Shown: positions 41,907 through 50,472, counted from the first letter of the stretch. The stretch is 64,000 nucleotides of DNA from DASZHJ01 sp035541215 (GCA_035541215.1 DATKNV010000206.1:1-64000); one strand, 5' to 3'. Made by a program: numbers and translations. The notes: generated by a model from the sequence alone, not told the origin.

Positions 41907-43208
41907 CTAGCTCCCGGATCGCTCCGCCGATCGCTTTCTCCTGAGCTTCTCCCAGTACTCCAGCCGCTTCTTGATCTCGCGCTCGAAGCCGCGGTCGACG
42001 GGGTCGTAGAGGGTGCGCCTCGGGAGCTCGTCGGGGAAGTGGCTTTGGCCGGAGAAGGCGTCGGGCATGTCGTGGTCGTATTGGTAGCCCTCGCTGTAGC
42101 CGAGCTCTTTCATGAGCCGCGTCGGCGCGTTGAGGCTGTGCTTGGGCGGCATCAGCGAGCCCGTCTCCTCCGCGAGCCGCTTTGCTGCGCCGAAGGCGAC
42201 GTAAGCCGCGTTCGACTTGGGAGCGGTCGCGAGATAGATCACGGTCTGAGCGAGTGCCAGCTCGCCCTCGGGCGAGCCGAGCCGGTCATAGGCCTCCCAG
42301 GCCGCGATCGCCTGCGGCAGCGCCTGGGGGTCGGCGAGGCCGATGTCCTCGACCGCCATCCGCACCATGCGCCGCGCGACATAGATTGGATGCTCGCCGC
42401 CCGCGAGCATGCGCGCGAGCCAGTAGAGCGCGGCATCCACGTCAGAGGCGCGCACGGCCTTGTGGAGCGCGCTGATGAGGTTGTAGTGGCCCTCCTGCGC
42501 CTTGTCGTAGAGCGGCGCGCGGCGCTGCACCGCGGCGGCGACGCCGGCGGCATCGAGCTTCGCCTCCGACGGCAGCACCGCGAGCTCTTCCACGAGGTTG
42601 ATGACGTAGCGGCCGTCGCCGTCGGCGATCGCGCGGAGCGCCTCGCGCCCGCTCGGATCGAGGGGAAGCGGATGGCCGATCGCCTGCTCCGAGCGCTCGA
42701 GCAAGGTCTCGAGCGCGGCATCGTCGAGCCGGCGCAGCACGAAGACCTGGCAGCGCGACAAGAGCGCGCCGTTGATCTCGAAGGAGGGATTCTCCGTGGT
42801 GGCGCCGATGAGCGTCACCGTGCCGTCCTCGACATAGGGGAGGAAGCCGTCCTGCTGCGCGCGGTTGAAGCGGTGGATCTCGTCGATGAAGAGGAGCGTG
42901 CCCTGGCCGCCGAGACGGCGCTTCTTCGCGGCCTCGAACACCTTGCGGAGATCCGCGACGCCCGAGAACACCGCCGAGAGCGGCTCGAAGTGCATGGAGG
43001 TCGCATCAGCGAGGAGGCGCGCGATGGTGGTCTTGCCGCAGCCTGGCGGGCCCCAGAGGATCATCGAGGCGAGCCGGTGCTGCGCCACCATGCGGCCGAT
43101 GGGGCCGTCGGGTCCGAGCAGGTGATCCTGGCCCACGACCTCGGAGAGGCGGCGCGGGCGAAGCCGGTCGGCGAGGGGGCGGGGGGCCTGGTCCTCGAAG
43201 AGACTCAT
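41907..43208 (-). CDS. rarA: Replication-associated recombination protein A (RarA/MgsA)
   Basis: 433 residues. AAA+ clamp-loader-like ATPase: ADRLRPRRLSEVVGQDHLLG, Walker A GPPGCGKTT (~54-62), Walker B LLFIDEIHRFN, sensor GATTENPSFEINGALLSR, and the C-terminal tetramer region with YDHDMPDAFSGQSHFPDELP. It acts at stalled forks. Its start codon shares one base with the degQ stop (TGATG), so it is translated directly after the protease. Confidence 0.95.
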   Translation of the reverse strand: MSLFEDQAPRPLADRLRPRRLSEVVGQDHLLGPDGPIGRMVAQHRLASMILWGPPGCGKTTIARLLADATSMHFEPLSAVFSGVADLRKVFEAAKKRRLGGQGTLLFIDEIHRFNRAQQDGFLPYVEDGTVTLIGATTENPSFEINGALLSRCQVFVLRRLDDAALETLLERSEQAIGHPLPLDPSGREALRAIADGDGRYVINLVEELAVLPSEAKLDAAGVAAAVQRRAPLYDKAQEGHYNLISALHKAVRASDVDAALYWLARMLAGGEHPIYVARRMVRMAVEDIGLADPQALPQAIAAWEAYDRLGSPEGELALAQTVIYLATAPKSNAAYVAFGAAKRLAEETGSLMPPKHSLNAPTRLMKELGYSEGYQYDHDMPDAFSGQSHFPDELPRRTLYDPVDRGFEREIKKRLEYWEKLRRKRSAERSGS

Positions 43209-44608
43209 CAGCCTCTGATGGTGACCGAGAGGAGCTGGCCGCCGCGGCGCACCGCGAGCGTCCAGGGTGCGCGTGTCTCCGCGACGACCTGGCGAAGCGT
43301 CGCCACGGTCGGAACCTGCCGGCGGTTGAGGCTCACGAGCACGTCGCCCTTCTGCAGCCCGACGAGGCGCTGGGCGATGCTGTTGTCCTGGACGTCCGTT
43401 ACGACGACGCCGCGCGCGCTCGTGTCCATGCCGAGCTCGTCGGCGAGCGCGGGGTTGAGGTTCGCGACCGTGCTCCCCGCGAGCGGGTGCCGGCCCTCCA
43501 GCACCAGCGTATCGCGCGGCGGGTCCTCCGGCGGCGCGGTCGGCGTCACCGTCACCTCGTGCTGCTGTCCCGCCCGCCAGACCGTGATCTGCGCGGGGGC
43601 GTTGACCAGGAGCGTCGCCACGCGGAAGCGCATCTCCTCGGGGTCGTCGACCTCGTGGCCGCCGATCGCGACGACGACGTCGCCGAGACGGATGCCGGCC
43701 TTGGCGGCGGGACCCTCGGGCGCAAGCTCCTTGATGAGGACGCCCATGGGATGGCCGAGGCCCGCGGCCTGCGCGATGTCGGAGGTCACGGGCTGGCCCG
43801 TGGCGCCGAGCCAGGCACGCACGATGGGGCCGCCGGTCTTGGCGCCCTCGAGGACGGTGCGCACCATCGAGGTCGGGATCGCGAAGCCGATGCCGATGGA
43901 GCCGCCGCTCCGGGAGAAGATCGCGGTATTGATGCCGACGAGCTTGCCGCTGAGGTCGACGAGCGGGCCGCCGGAATTGCCGGGGTTGATCGCGGCGTCG
44001 GTCTGGATGAAGGAGCGGAAATCGCTGATCCCGACGGCCGTTCGCGCGAGGCCGGAGACGATCCCCATGGTGACGGTCTGGCCGACGCCGAAGGGATTGC
44101 CGATGGCGAGGACGAGGTCGCCGACCTGGAGCTCGTCACTGTCGCCGAGCGGCAAGACTGGGAGCTTCTCGCCCTGCGGGTCGATCTTGAGGACCGCGAG
44201 GTCGGTGCGCTCGTCGGAGCGGATTACCTTCGCCTCGAACTCGCGGCGGTCCGCGAGCACCACCGTGATCTCCTGGCCCTCGCGGATCACGTGATGGTTG
44301 GTGACGATGAGCCCATCGGCGTCGACGATGACGCCGGAGCCCAGCGAGTTCTGGATGCGCTGCTGCGGGACGCTGAAAGGCGAGTTCTCGCCGAAGAAGC
44401 GGCGGAAGAAAGGATCGTTGGCGAAGGGGCTATCGTTCGACTGCACGATCCGGCGCGAATAGACGTTGACCACCGCGGGAGCGGCCTTCTTGACGATGGG
44501 CGCGAAAGAGGTTGCGATCGCTTCCCGGCTCGCAGGCGGCGTTTGCGCGGAGGCCGGCCCCAAAGCGGCGGCCGCCGCGACGAGGAGGCAGAGAAAGAGC
44601 TTTTTCAT
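43208..44608 (-). CDS. degQ: Do/DegQ-like periplasmic serine protease
   Basis: 466 residues from ATG 44608, with a signal peptide ending at SAQ (~22). The catalytic triad is His106 (TNHHVI), Asp136 (ERTDLAVL) and Ser212 (GNSGGPL). Two PDZ domains follow (~270-360 with MGVLIKELAPEGPAAKAGIR, and ~375-460 with GVVVTDVQDNSIAQRLVGLQ). It degrades or refolds misfolded periplasmic proteins. In many alphaproteobacteria this gene follows rplQ directly; here it lies 37 kb away and inverted, with a repeat element just upstream. Confidence 0.93.
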   Translation of the reverse strand: MKKLFLCLLVAAAAALGPASAQTPPASREAIATSFAPIVKKAAPAVVNVYSRRIVQSNDSPFANDPFFRRFFGENSPFSVPQQRIQNSLGSGVIVDADGLIVTNHHVIREGQEITVVLADRREFEAKVIRSDERTDLAVLKIDPQGEKLPVLPLGDSDELQVGDLVLAIGNPFGVGQTVTMGIVSGLARTAVGISDFRSFIQTDAAINPGNSGGPLVDLSGKLVGINTAIFSRSGGSIGIGFAIPTSMVRTVLEGAKTGGPIVRAWLGATGQPVTSDIAQAAGLGHPMGVLIKELAPEGPAAKAGIRLGDVVVAIGGHEVDDPEEMRFRVATLLVNAPAQITVWRAGQQHEVTVTPTAPPEDPPRDTLVLEGRHPLAGSTVANLNPALADELGMDTSARGVVVTDVQDNSIAQRLVGLQKGDVLVSLNRRQVPTVATLRQVVAETRAPWTLAVRRGGQLLSVTIRG

Positions 44609-44656
44609 GGCCGGTGAGTCTAGAAGAACCGGCCGTCCGCGTACAGCGAACGAATT

Positions 44657-44834
44657 GAAACCGCCAAGGCGCCAAGACGCCAAGGTCTTTCTCGCGGCGA
44701 AACCGCAGGAACCGCGGCGAAGACGCAAAGGGCGCGAAGATGGCAAGCTGCGGCTTCGCCGCAAAGAATCAGCTTCGTGCCCCTCGTCGCTTCGCGAGGA
44801 ATTTTTTCTTGGCGTCTTGGCGCCCTGGCGGTTC
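44657..44834. repeat. Gene-less (MITE-like) copy of the GxxExxY-type repeat unit
   Basis: The left end (44657-44684) and right end (44808-44834) carry the same three-octamer CGCCAAGA/G inverted repeats as the 36924-37458 element, with one mismatch between arms. The ~120-base interior has no gene; it contains CGCAAAGGGCGCGAAG and a small hairpin TGCGGC-TTC-GCCGCA. It lies between degQ and the glycosyltransferase-like gene, as an intergenic insertion. Confidence 0.65.
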
Positions 44835-44865
44835 GCCTTTCTTCTTTGTCAGTATCCGTCGTGGC

Positions 44866-45648
44866 TCACATGCCCATGAACCGCTCGCCCGCGGCGTCGA
44901 GGGCGTCGAGGGCGCGGTCGAAGACGGCGTCGTCGAGCAGGAAGGGCGGCTGGTTGTTGGGGAGCGGCAGCATCTTGTTGCGGAAGGAGGCGCAGAGATT
45001 GGCGGCGTAGATCGGCGCGCGAAAGCTCTGCTTGAACGCGTTGAGGAAGAATCCGCCGCCGCGCGCGAGGTCGCGCACGAGATAGGCTCCGAAGAGCCCG
45101 ACATTGCCGATCCGCGGGAGGCGCAGGATGCGGTCGAGATTGGTGAGGAACTGGGTGCCGACCGTGAGCGGACTCATCGGCAGCGCCGCGTCGCGCACGA
45201 GCTGCTGGCAGGCATCGATGTAGAAGTCGAGGAAGCTCGTCCCGGCCTCGAAGGCGCAGACGCAGTTGGTGACGCGCTCGCTGATCTCGACGGTCGGGCC
45301 CGTGAACTCGAGCCAGACCTCACGGCAGAGATAGAAATCGCGCTCCCGCGGCAGCTCCATCCGCTCCGGCGCGAAGATCGTGACGTCGTCGTCGAACCAG
45401 ACCGCGCGCTCGTAGCCGCGCTCCAGGAATTCGCGCGCAAGCAGGAGGCGGCCCAGATCGGCCAAGGGTCCCATCACGCCCGCGGATTTCTCGCGGTACC
45501 AGCCGGGCAGCACGTCGAAGAGCCTGCCGCCCTCGAAGCGATAGTCGTAGCCCTTGGCCTCGGCCCAGCTCTGCACCGAGGCCATCGAGCGCTCGATCCA
45601 GCGCGGCGTCGCATCTCGGCGAGCGGATTGGAAGACGACGGTATCCAT
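44866..45648 (-). CDS. Glycosyltransferase-like protein (putative GT-A fold)
   Basis: 260 residues, no membrane segment. A DDD motif (Asp86-88 in AVWFDDDVTIF) preceded by the region DLGRLLLAREFLERGYERAV is typical of metal-binding DxD sites in GT-A nucleotide-sugar transferases. The N-terminal VVFQSARRDATPRWIERSMA and WAEAKGYDYRF resemble small capsular or galactosyl transferases. The C-terminal LLDDAVFDRALDALDAAGER is helical. 56 bases after the PAS-like gene on the same strand, possibly the distal gene of the ParA operon. Donor and acceptor unknown. Confidence 0.55.
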   Translation of the reverse strand: MDTVVFQSARRDATPRWIERSMASVQSWAEAKGYDYRFEGGRLFDVLPGWYREKSAGVMGPLADLGRLLLAREFLERGYERAVWFDDDVTIFAPERMELPRERDFYLCREVWLEFTGPTVEISERVTNCVCAFEAGTSFLDFYIDACQQLVRDAALPMSPLTVGTQFLTNLDRILRLPRIGNVGLFGAYLVRDLARGGGFFLNAFKQSFRAPIYAANLCASFRNKMLPLPNNQPPFLLDDAVFDRALDALDAAGERFMGM

Positions 45649-45704
45649 CGGGCCGCCCGTCTCTTAGCGGATCGGGCGGCGCCTCTCAACCGAAACCGAG
45701 GGAG

Positions 45705-46841
45705 CTAATCCTCGAGCCAGACCCGGCGCTTGCCGAAGCGGGGGGCGTCGGAGGTGGGGGCGAGCTCGCAGAGGACGGTGTCGGGATCGGCGCCGGCGGG
45801 GCCGAGCGGGAGCGCGACCAGGCGGAAGCCGCGGCTGCCGCTCGCCGTCGAGAGCCGCGCGAGCTCCTCGACCGGCTCGGCCGCGCGCAAGGCCGCGCGA
45901 CCGAGCTCGAGCATCCAGCGCGTGGCATAGGGGCTGTAATCGACGGCACTCTCGGCGTCTGCCGAGGCGCAGCCGAGGCGCATCACCTGCGCGAGCTCCG
46001 GCTCGGCGCGCGGATCGCTCGACATCGATGTGAAGGCCAGCAGCAGACTGCTCGGCCAGCGCTCCGACACCATCGTGCGATCGACCTGCGAGGCCGTGGG
46101 GAATTCGCTGCTGCCGCGCAGGTAGCGCCAGTAGTCGACGATCGCCTCGAACTCTGGCGGCGGCACTGCGGCCGGAGCCTCGGCCGGCGCGGGTTCGGCG
46201 ACGACCGGCTCGGGCACCGCGACCGGTTCCGGTAGGGGTATCGCCGCCTCCGCGAGGGCCGGCTCAGGCTCGGGGGCGGGTTCGGGAGAGGTCTCTACCG
46301 GGGCCGGCGGCGTCACCGCATCGACGACCCAGCGCGGCAGGAAGCAGCCTTCGGCCGTCGGCTGCGTCTCTTCCGGCAAGGTGGCCGCGGCGGTGGCATG
46401 GACGGCGAGAGATGCGATCTCTGCGCCGGGCTCGGCAGGCTTCGGCGCCCGCTGCTGCGACCGCTCGAATTCCTCGGCGGCAACGGTGACGCTGCCCTGC
46501 GCATCTACGAGCGTATCGAGCGAGAGCGTCAGCGGCTCGGCAGTGTCCGCGGGTATGGCCGAGGCGAGATCGAGCGCGACAAAGGCCGACGGCGCGGGTT
46601 GCGAGGACGGCGGCGGGGGCGTTTCCTCTGCGCGCTCCGGCGGCAGCGCGAGGGCGACGACCTCGCCTTGCGCGGGCGCGGGCTCCTTTGGTCCGAGTGA
46701 GAGCTCGAAGAGCCGCGTGAGGTCGCCGTTCTTGCGCGGCGGCGGCACCTTGCCCTTGACGGAGATCATGGAGAGGCTCGCCGGCGGCGGCTTGCCCGCG
46801 CCTCCGGGCGTCTCGGTCCCGACAGCGGTGACGTCGCTCAC
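45705..46841 (-). CDS. Pro/Ala-rich protein with C-terminal PAS-like domain, ParA operon
   Basis: 378 residues from GTG 46841, which overlaps the upstream stop as GTGA; an ATG at 46892 inside the upstream gene is less likely. Residues ~1-235 are low-complexity, rich in Pro, Ala, Glu and Val, and probably disordered. Residues ~240-378 (IVDYWRYLRGSSEFPTASQV, ARLSTASGSRGFRLVALPLG) resemble the alphaproteobacterial PAS_5-type domain. Translational coupling to the RHH and ParA genes suggests it is a cargo or adaptor of that ATPase. Domain call is tentative. Confidence 0.5.
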   Translation of the reverse strand: MSDVTAVGTETPGGAGKPPPASLSMISVKGKVPPPRKNGDLTRLFELSLGPKEPAPAQGEVVALALPPERAEETPPPPSSQPAPSAFVALDLASAIPADTAEPLTLSLDTLVDAQGSVTVAAEEFERSQQRAPKPAEPGAEIASLAVHATAAATLPEETQPTAEGCFLPRWVVDAVTPPAPVETSPEPAPEPEPALAEAAIPLPEPVAVPEPVVAEPAPAEAPAAVPPPEFEAIVDYWRYLRGSSEFPTASQVDRTMVSERWPSSLLLAFTSMSSDPRAEPELAQVMRLGCASADAESAVDYSPYATRWMLELGRAALRAAEPVEELARLSTASGSRGFRLVALPLGPAGADPDTVLCELAPTSDAPRFGKRRVWLED

Positions 46842-47188
46842 GGAATCTCCGCGGGAGAATCGGCGGGGCCGCCGAAGGCTTGCGCGAGACAAGCGCAGGA
46901 TTCCGAGACCGCGCTCGGCACCGCCGTGCGGAGGTAGTGGTCGAGCGCGGCCGTAATGAGCGCGCCGTTGCTGAGGCCGAGCTTCGCCGCGGCGATGCGC
47001 AGCGACTGATGCCGCGCGCGGTCGAGCTTGAAGGAGAGCCGCAACGACGCTGCGGGCGAGGAGGGCCCCTTGCGCTTCTCCGCGAACTCGATGATGCCGT
47101 CCTCGCGGTTTGCGGGCGCGAACCCCGAGGCGCCGCCCTTGCGGAAGAGCAGCCGGCCCGTCAGAACCGCCGCCTCGCCCGTGCTCAT
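46838..47188 (-). CDS. Ribbon-helix-helix-like DNA-binding partner of ParA
   Basis: 116 residues from ATG 47188. The N-terminal ~50 residues are basic and flexible (LTGRLLFRKGGASGFAP). Residues ~49-90 (SLRLSFKLDRARHQSLRIAA, KLGLSNGALITAALDHYL) fit a strand-helix-helix RHH/Arc fold as in ParG or omega partition proteins. A Cys-containing tail follows. Overlaps the parA stop by four bases (ATGA) and the PAS-like start by four (GTGA). Likely centromere-binding or adaptor protein; the call rests on pattern, not on a decisive motif. Confidence 0.55.
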   Translation of the reverse strand: MSTGEAAVLTGRLLFRKGGASGFAPANREDGIIEFAEKRKGPSSPAASLRLSFKLDRARHQSLRIAAAKLGLSNGALITAALDHYLRTAVPSAVSESCACLAQAFGGPADSPAEIP

Positions 47189-47877
47189 GACGCGCTCGCC
47201 TCGGCGGGCGCGGGCTCGCTGAAGCCCACGGGGTCGCTCGCGAGCAGCGTGCGGTGCTCGCCCATGAGACGCCGGCTCAGATACTCCCAGAGCGTCGTCA
47301 CCTCCGCGCTCGCGCGGGGCTCGTCGGGGATTTCCATGACCGTGCGGCCGTCGATCATGCTGGCGGCGAAGGCCGTGCGCTGGTGGATGACGACGGGCGC
47401 GAGCGTGCCGTGCTGCGAGAGCGCCATCACTGCTTCCGAGGTGATGCGCGCGCGCGGCGTCGCGCCGTTGATCACGAAGACCAGGCGCTTGCCGAGCCGC
47501 TCGATGAGCTCGACCGTGGCGCCGGCGGCGCGGAGGTCGTGCGGGCTCGGACGCGCGGGCACCACCACGAGATCGGAAGCACGGACCACCTCGGAGATGG
47601 TGGCTTCGATCGCCGGCGGCGTGTCGATGACGAGGAGCTTGATGCCGAGCTCGTTCATCCGGCTGATGTCCTCGGCAAGACGCTCGGCGGCGGTGCGCGC
47701 GAAGAGCGGCGTCTCCGCGACGCGCGCGTTCCACCACTCCGCGAGGCTTCCCTGCGGGTCGGTGTCGACGAGGGCGACCGGCCCCGCGCCGGCGCGGTCG
47801 GCGGCAACCGCAAGATGGCCCGCGAGCGTGGTCTTCCCCGATCCACCCTTCTGGGATGCGACCGCGATGACGTGCAT
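47185..47877 (-). CDS. ParA/MinD-family partition ATPase
   Basis: 230 residues. Deviant Walker A KGGSGKTT (Lys10, Lys15), Walker A' LVDTDPQGSLAEWW (Asp38, Asp40) and Walker B LLVIDTPP are all present. No N-terminal DNA-binding domain, so it is of the small type Ib/orphan class. The C-terminal ~20 residues are Ala/Glu/Pro-rich. CAAGGAG lies upstream of ATG. It heads a coupled operon with an RHH-like and a PAS-like protein, unlike the chromosomal parAB locus, pointing to positioning of a cargo other than the origin. Confidence 0.88.
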   Translation of the reverse strand: MHVIAVASQKGGSGKTTLAGHLAVAADRAGAGPVALVDTDPQGSLAEWWNARVAETPLFARTAAERLAEDISRMNELGIKLLVIDTPPAIEATISEVVRASDLVVVPARPSPHDLRAAGATVELIERLGKRLVFVINGATPRARITSEAVMALSQHGTLAPVVIHQRTAFAASMIDGRTVMEIPDEPRASAEVTTLWEYLSRRLMGEHRTLLASDPVGFSEPAPAEASAS

Positions 47878-48035
47878 AGGCGCTCTCCTTGGACGCGATA
47901 GACGCGATGCTTTCCGCTTCAGAATACGAGGGCGATCACCTACTTGACAGAAGTAACGCCGAGGATTTTATGCAATTGGCCTCGGTCGAGATTTTAGTAA
48001 TGCCGATTTTGGTAAAGAAACCGTTAGAATAAAGC

Positions 48036-48066
48036 GGCCCCCTCTCCTCCATCGGGAGAGGGGGCC
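48036..48066 (-). terminator. Strong hairpin downstream of the WXXGXW gene
   Basis: Twelve-base perfect stem GGCCCCCTCTCC / GGAGAGGGGGCC with a seven-base loop. On the minus strand it is followed by GCTTTATTCTAAC, fitting a terminator for the gene ending at 48082. Its CCTCTCC...GGAGAGG core also resembles the palindromic repeat inside the 26250 gene. Confidence 0.65.
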
Positions 48067-48081
48067 GGTCTTTACTTTAGG

Positions 48082-48954
48082 TCACTGGCCCTTGTTGTGC
48101 TCGCCGTTGCCCTTGCCGCCGTTGCCTTTGGGCGCGGAATGCGGTGCCGCGTGGCTTTGCGGATGCGAGCCGGTCGGGCCGTGCTGCCCGGAACCCGATT
48201 TTGGGCCCTTCGTATTGGAGACGGTCTTCGGCCCGCCCGTGCCCTTGGCGCCGCCGGTGTTGCCGAAGCGGCCGGCGTGCGAGGTCGCGGTAATCGTGGG
48301 ATTGCCGTGATTGACGGATTGGCGGAAGCGTGGATCGGTCGAGGCGAGATGCTCGTGCCGCGATTGCGCGGAGGTCGCATTGACGTGGCGGTCGCGCTCG
48401 GCGCTCCGCTCGTCTGCACTGGCCTCGCGGTTGATGCCGCCGGGACCGCCGTTGTAGCTCACGCGGTTCACGTTCTCATTGACGACCGTGCGGTTGTAGA
48501 CGTTGGTGACGTGAACGGTGCCGAAGTTGTTGTAGGCGCTGTTGTAATAGTAGTGCCCAGCTTGCCAATAGCCGCCGACGAAGCCTGTGCCGAAATAGCC
48601 GAAGCCGTAATTGACGCCGCCGTAGAAGCCGATGTGCGGGCCCCAATAGCCGGCGTGCCAGACGTAAGCCCCGCTGACGAAGCCCCAGAAGCCGGGCGTC
48701 CAGAGGAGTCCTACCGCAGGCGGAAGCACCCAAGTGCCGGGAACCCAATAGTAGCCGTAAGGCCCATAGGCCCAATAGCCGGGCGTCCAGATGTAGCCGG
48801 GGCCGGGAATCGGCGGCTGCACGTAGACCGGCAGCGCCGGCGGCGCGATCGCGACCGAGACGAACACCGCGGCCGAGGCCGGCGCGGGCGCGGCGACGAT
48901 CGGGGTCAGAAGGACGAGAGGAGCGAGAAGACGGAAATATCGGAGGAAGCGCAT
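48082..48954 (-). CDS. Secreted WXXGXW-repeat protein
   Basis: 290 residues from ATG 48954. A signal peptide (LLAPLVLLTPIVAAPAPASA) is followed by an aromatic repeat region (~55-150): YIWTPGYWAYGP, YWVPGTWVLP, LWTPGFWGF, YVWHAGYWGPH, i.e. at least four W-x-P/A-G-x-W units, the YXXWXPGYW/WXXGXW repeat class. The second half is Asn/Gly/His/Ser-rich with low complexity and is probably disordered. Envelope localisation is likely; no biochemical role is known. Monocistronic, with a hairpin terminator. Confidence 0.82.
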   Translation of the reverse strand: MRFLRYFRLLAPLVLLTPIVAAPAPASAAVFVSVAIAPPALPVYVQPPIPGPGYIWTPGYWAYGPYGYYWVPGTWVLPPAVGLLWTPGFWGFVSGAYVWHAGYWGPHIGFYGGVNYGFGYFGTGFVGGYWQAGHYYYNSAYNNFGTVHVTNVYNRTVVNENVNRVSYNGGPGGINREASADERSAERDRHVNATSAQSRHEHLASTDPRFRQSVNHGNPTITATSHAGRFGNTGGAKGTGGPKTVSNTKGPKSGSGQHGPTGSHPQSHAAPHSAPKGNGGKGNGEHNKGQ

Positions 48955-49076
48955 GTTCGTGACCTCTTGGAAGATGCCGCCGACGGAGTTTCGCCGGATC
49001 GACACTACCATTTTATGATCGGCTCGCGCGGCTCAATCCCCGCGGGCCCGAAAAACCTCAGTTTTGCCGCAATCGT

Positions 49077-49757
49077 TCACATGCCGCAGCGCGCCGCCCG
49101 GAAGGCCAAATCGAAGGTCCCGCGGAGCGCCGCATCGACCTCCGCCATCGAGGTATTGACGCCGAGGTCCGCGAGCGAGGTCACGCCGTGCTCGCGGATC
49201 CCGCAGGCGACGATGCCGCGGTAGTGCGAGAGATCGGGCGCCACGTTGAGGGCGGCGCCGTGATAGGTCACCCATTGCCGCACTCGGACGCCGATCGCGC
49301 CGATTTTGCTCTCGCGACCCCCACCCTCGTCGATCCAGACGCCGACGCGTCCCTCCCTCCGCTCGCCTTTGACGCCGAAGCGCGCGAGTGTCGCGATCAT
49401 CCAGCCCTCGAGCGCATCGACGAAGCAGCGGACATCCGTGCGGCGCCGTCTCAAATCGAGCAGCACATAGGCCACGCGCTGGCCCGGCCCATGATAGGTG
49501 TACTGTCCGCCGCGTCCGGTGCGATGGACCGGGAGGAAGCCCGGCTCGACGAGATCGCTCTCGCGCGCGCTGGTGCCGGCGGTGTAGAGCGCGGGATGCT
49601 CGAGGAGCCAGACGAGCTCAGGCGCCGTTCCCGCGCGGATCGCGGCGACCCGCGCCTCCATCTCCGCGACCGCGGCCTCGTAGGGGACGGGCTCGGGCGA
49701 GAGCCGCCACTCCGGCCCTTCCGCCGCCGCCCGGGTCTCGGGCACCCGCACCGCCAT
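49077..49757 (-). CDS. lipB: Octanoyl-[ACP]:protein N-octanoyltransferase
   Basis: 226 residues from ATG 49757, chosen for AAGGAG upstream; a longer open frame to 49877 runs into basic low-complexity sequence. LipB features: VWLLEHPALYTAGTSA, HRTGRGGQYTYHGPGQRVAY, KIGAIGVRVRQWVTYHGAAL (catalytic Lys) and IVACGIREHGVTSL (catalytic Cys). It transfers octanoate from ACP to lipoyl domains, the first step of lipoate synthesis. Confidence 0.95.
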   Translation of the reverse strand: MAVRVPETRAAAEGPEWRLSPEPVPYEAAVAEMEARVAAIRAGTAPELVWLLEHPALYTAGTSARESDLVEPGFLPVHRTGRGGQYTYHGPGQRVAYVLLDLRRRRTDVRCFVDALEGWMIATLARFGVKGERREGRVGVWIDEGGGRESKIGAIGVRVRQWVTYHGAALNVAPDLSHYRGIVACGIREHGVTSLADLGVNTSMAEVDAALRGTFDLAFRAARCGM

Positions 49758-49880
49758 CGCAACTCCTTGTGCCCCGGGTGTTTTTCGCGCCCGCCGGCCT
49801 TGCGCCGCGGCGGGCGGTGCCTTACCTACTCCTTCGCTTGCCAGGATTCCACGGATTTGGTAAGCACGCCCTCCCATCCT

Positions 49881-49967
49881 GCGGCCGTGGCGGAATTGGT
49901 AGACGCACTAGCTTGAGGTGCTAGCGGGGGAAACCCCTTGGAAGTTCGAGTCTTCTCGGCCGCACCA
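49881..49967 (+). tRNA. tRNA-Leu (anticodon GAG)
   Basis: Complete 87-base class II tRNA. Acceptor arms GCGGCCG / CGGCCGC pair perfectly, discriminator A and encoded CCA follow. The anticodon stem CTAGC / GCTAG holds the loop TTGAGGT with GAG at 49915-49917. The long variable arm GGGGGAAACCCC and the T-loop GTTCGAGTC are present. It reads CUC/CUU leucine codons. Confidence 0.96.
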
Positions 49968-49994
49968 ACTCCCATCAGACTGGCATTCACGAAG

Positions 49995-50162
49995 TCAGTG
50001 CGCCGGCGAGCGGCGAGACCGGATCGGCGCCGCCGCGTCCCGGCGCTTGATCGTCTTGTCTTCGCCCCCCGAGGCGAGGACGCGGCCGTCGGGCGAAAAG
50101 GCAACGGAATTGACCACGCCTTCGTGCCCGAGAAGAGTGCGCGTCGATCGGTCACGAGGCAT
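49995..50162 (-). pseudogene. Remnant of a WD40-repeat gene
   Basis: A 55-codon open frame on the minus strand encodes one almost perfect WD40 unit (LLGHEGVVNSVAFSPDGRVL, ASGGEDKTIKRRD) and ends at TGA 49995-49997. Real WD40 proteins need about seven such units; no others are visible upstream. It lies 28 bases from the 3' end of tRNA-Leu, a favoured integration site. The rest of 50163-50472 shows no convincing gene, so this stretch looks like decayed accessory DNA. Confidence 0.7.
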
Positions 50163-50472
50163 CGCTCGGTCTCGCTCTATCGGCTGTGGATCAAAAGAAG
50201 CTGCGTTTATAGCGGAGGCGCCCGTGATAGGGGAGCGGGCCCCGACAAGACGTCCTCGCCCAATTCACGAGCGACAGGCGACGCCCTAGCGTTCCGGCCG
50301 AATCGATCCGCCTCGATCTCGCGATGGCCGTTGCCCCGAGCCCGGGAGACCCGACGATCGCGGAAGAACTGCTCTGCCGCCGCATCGAGAACCGCCGTCT
50401 TTACGTCTCCTTAACCACCCCGCCCCAATAACGGACCTAGTCCCGCCTTTGGGACCAAGGCGAGGGGCGAGG

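Noticed and set aside
50286..50430. Short plus-strand frame starting MAVAPSPGDPTIAEELL
   Set aside because: About 35 codons, no RBS and no matching family; more likely residual accessory DNA next to the WD40 relic.
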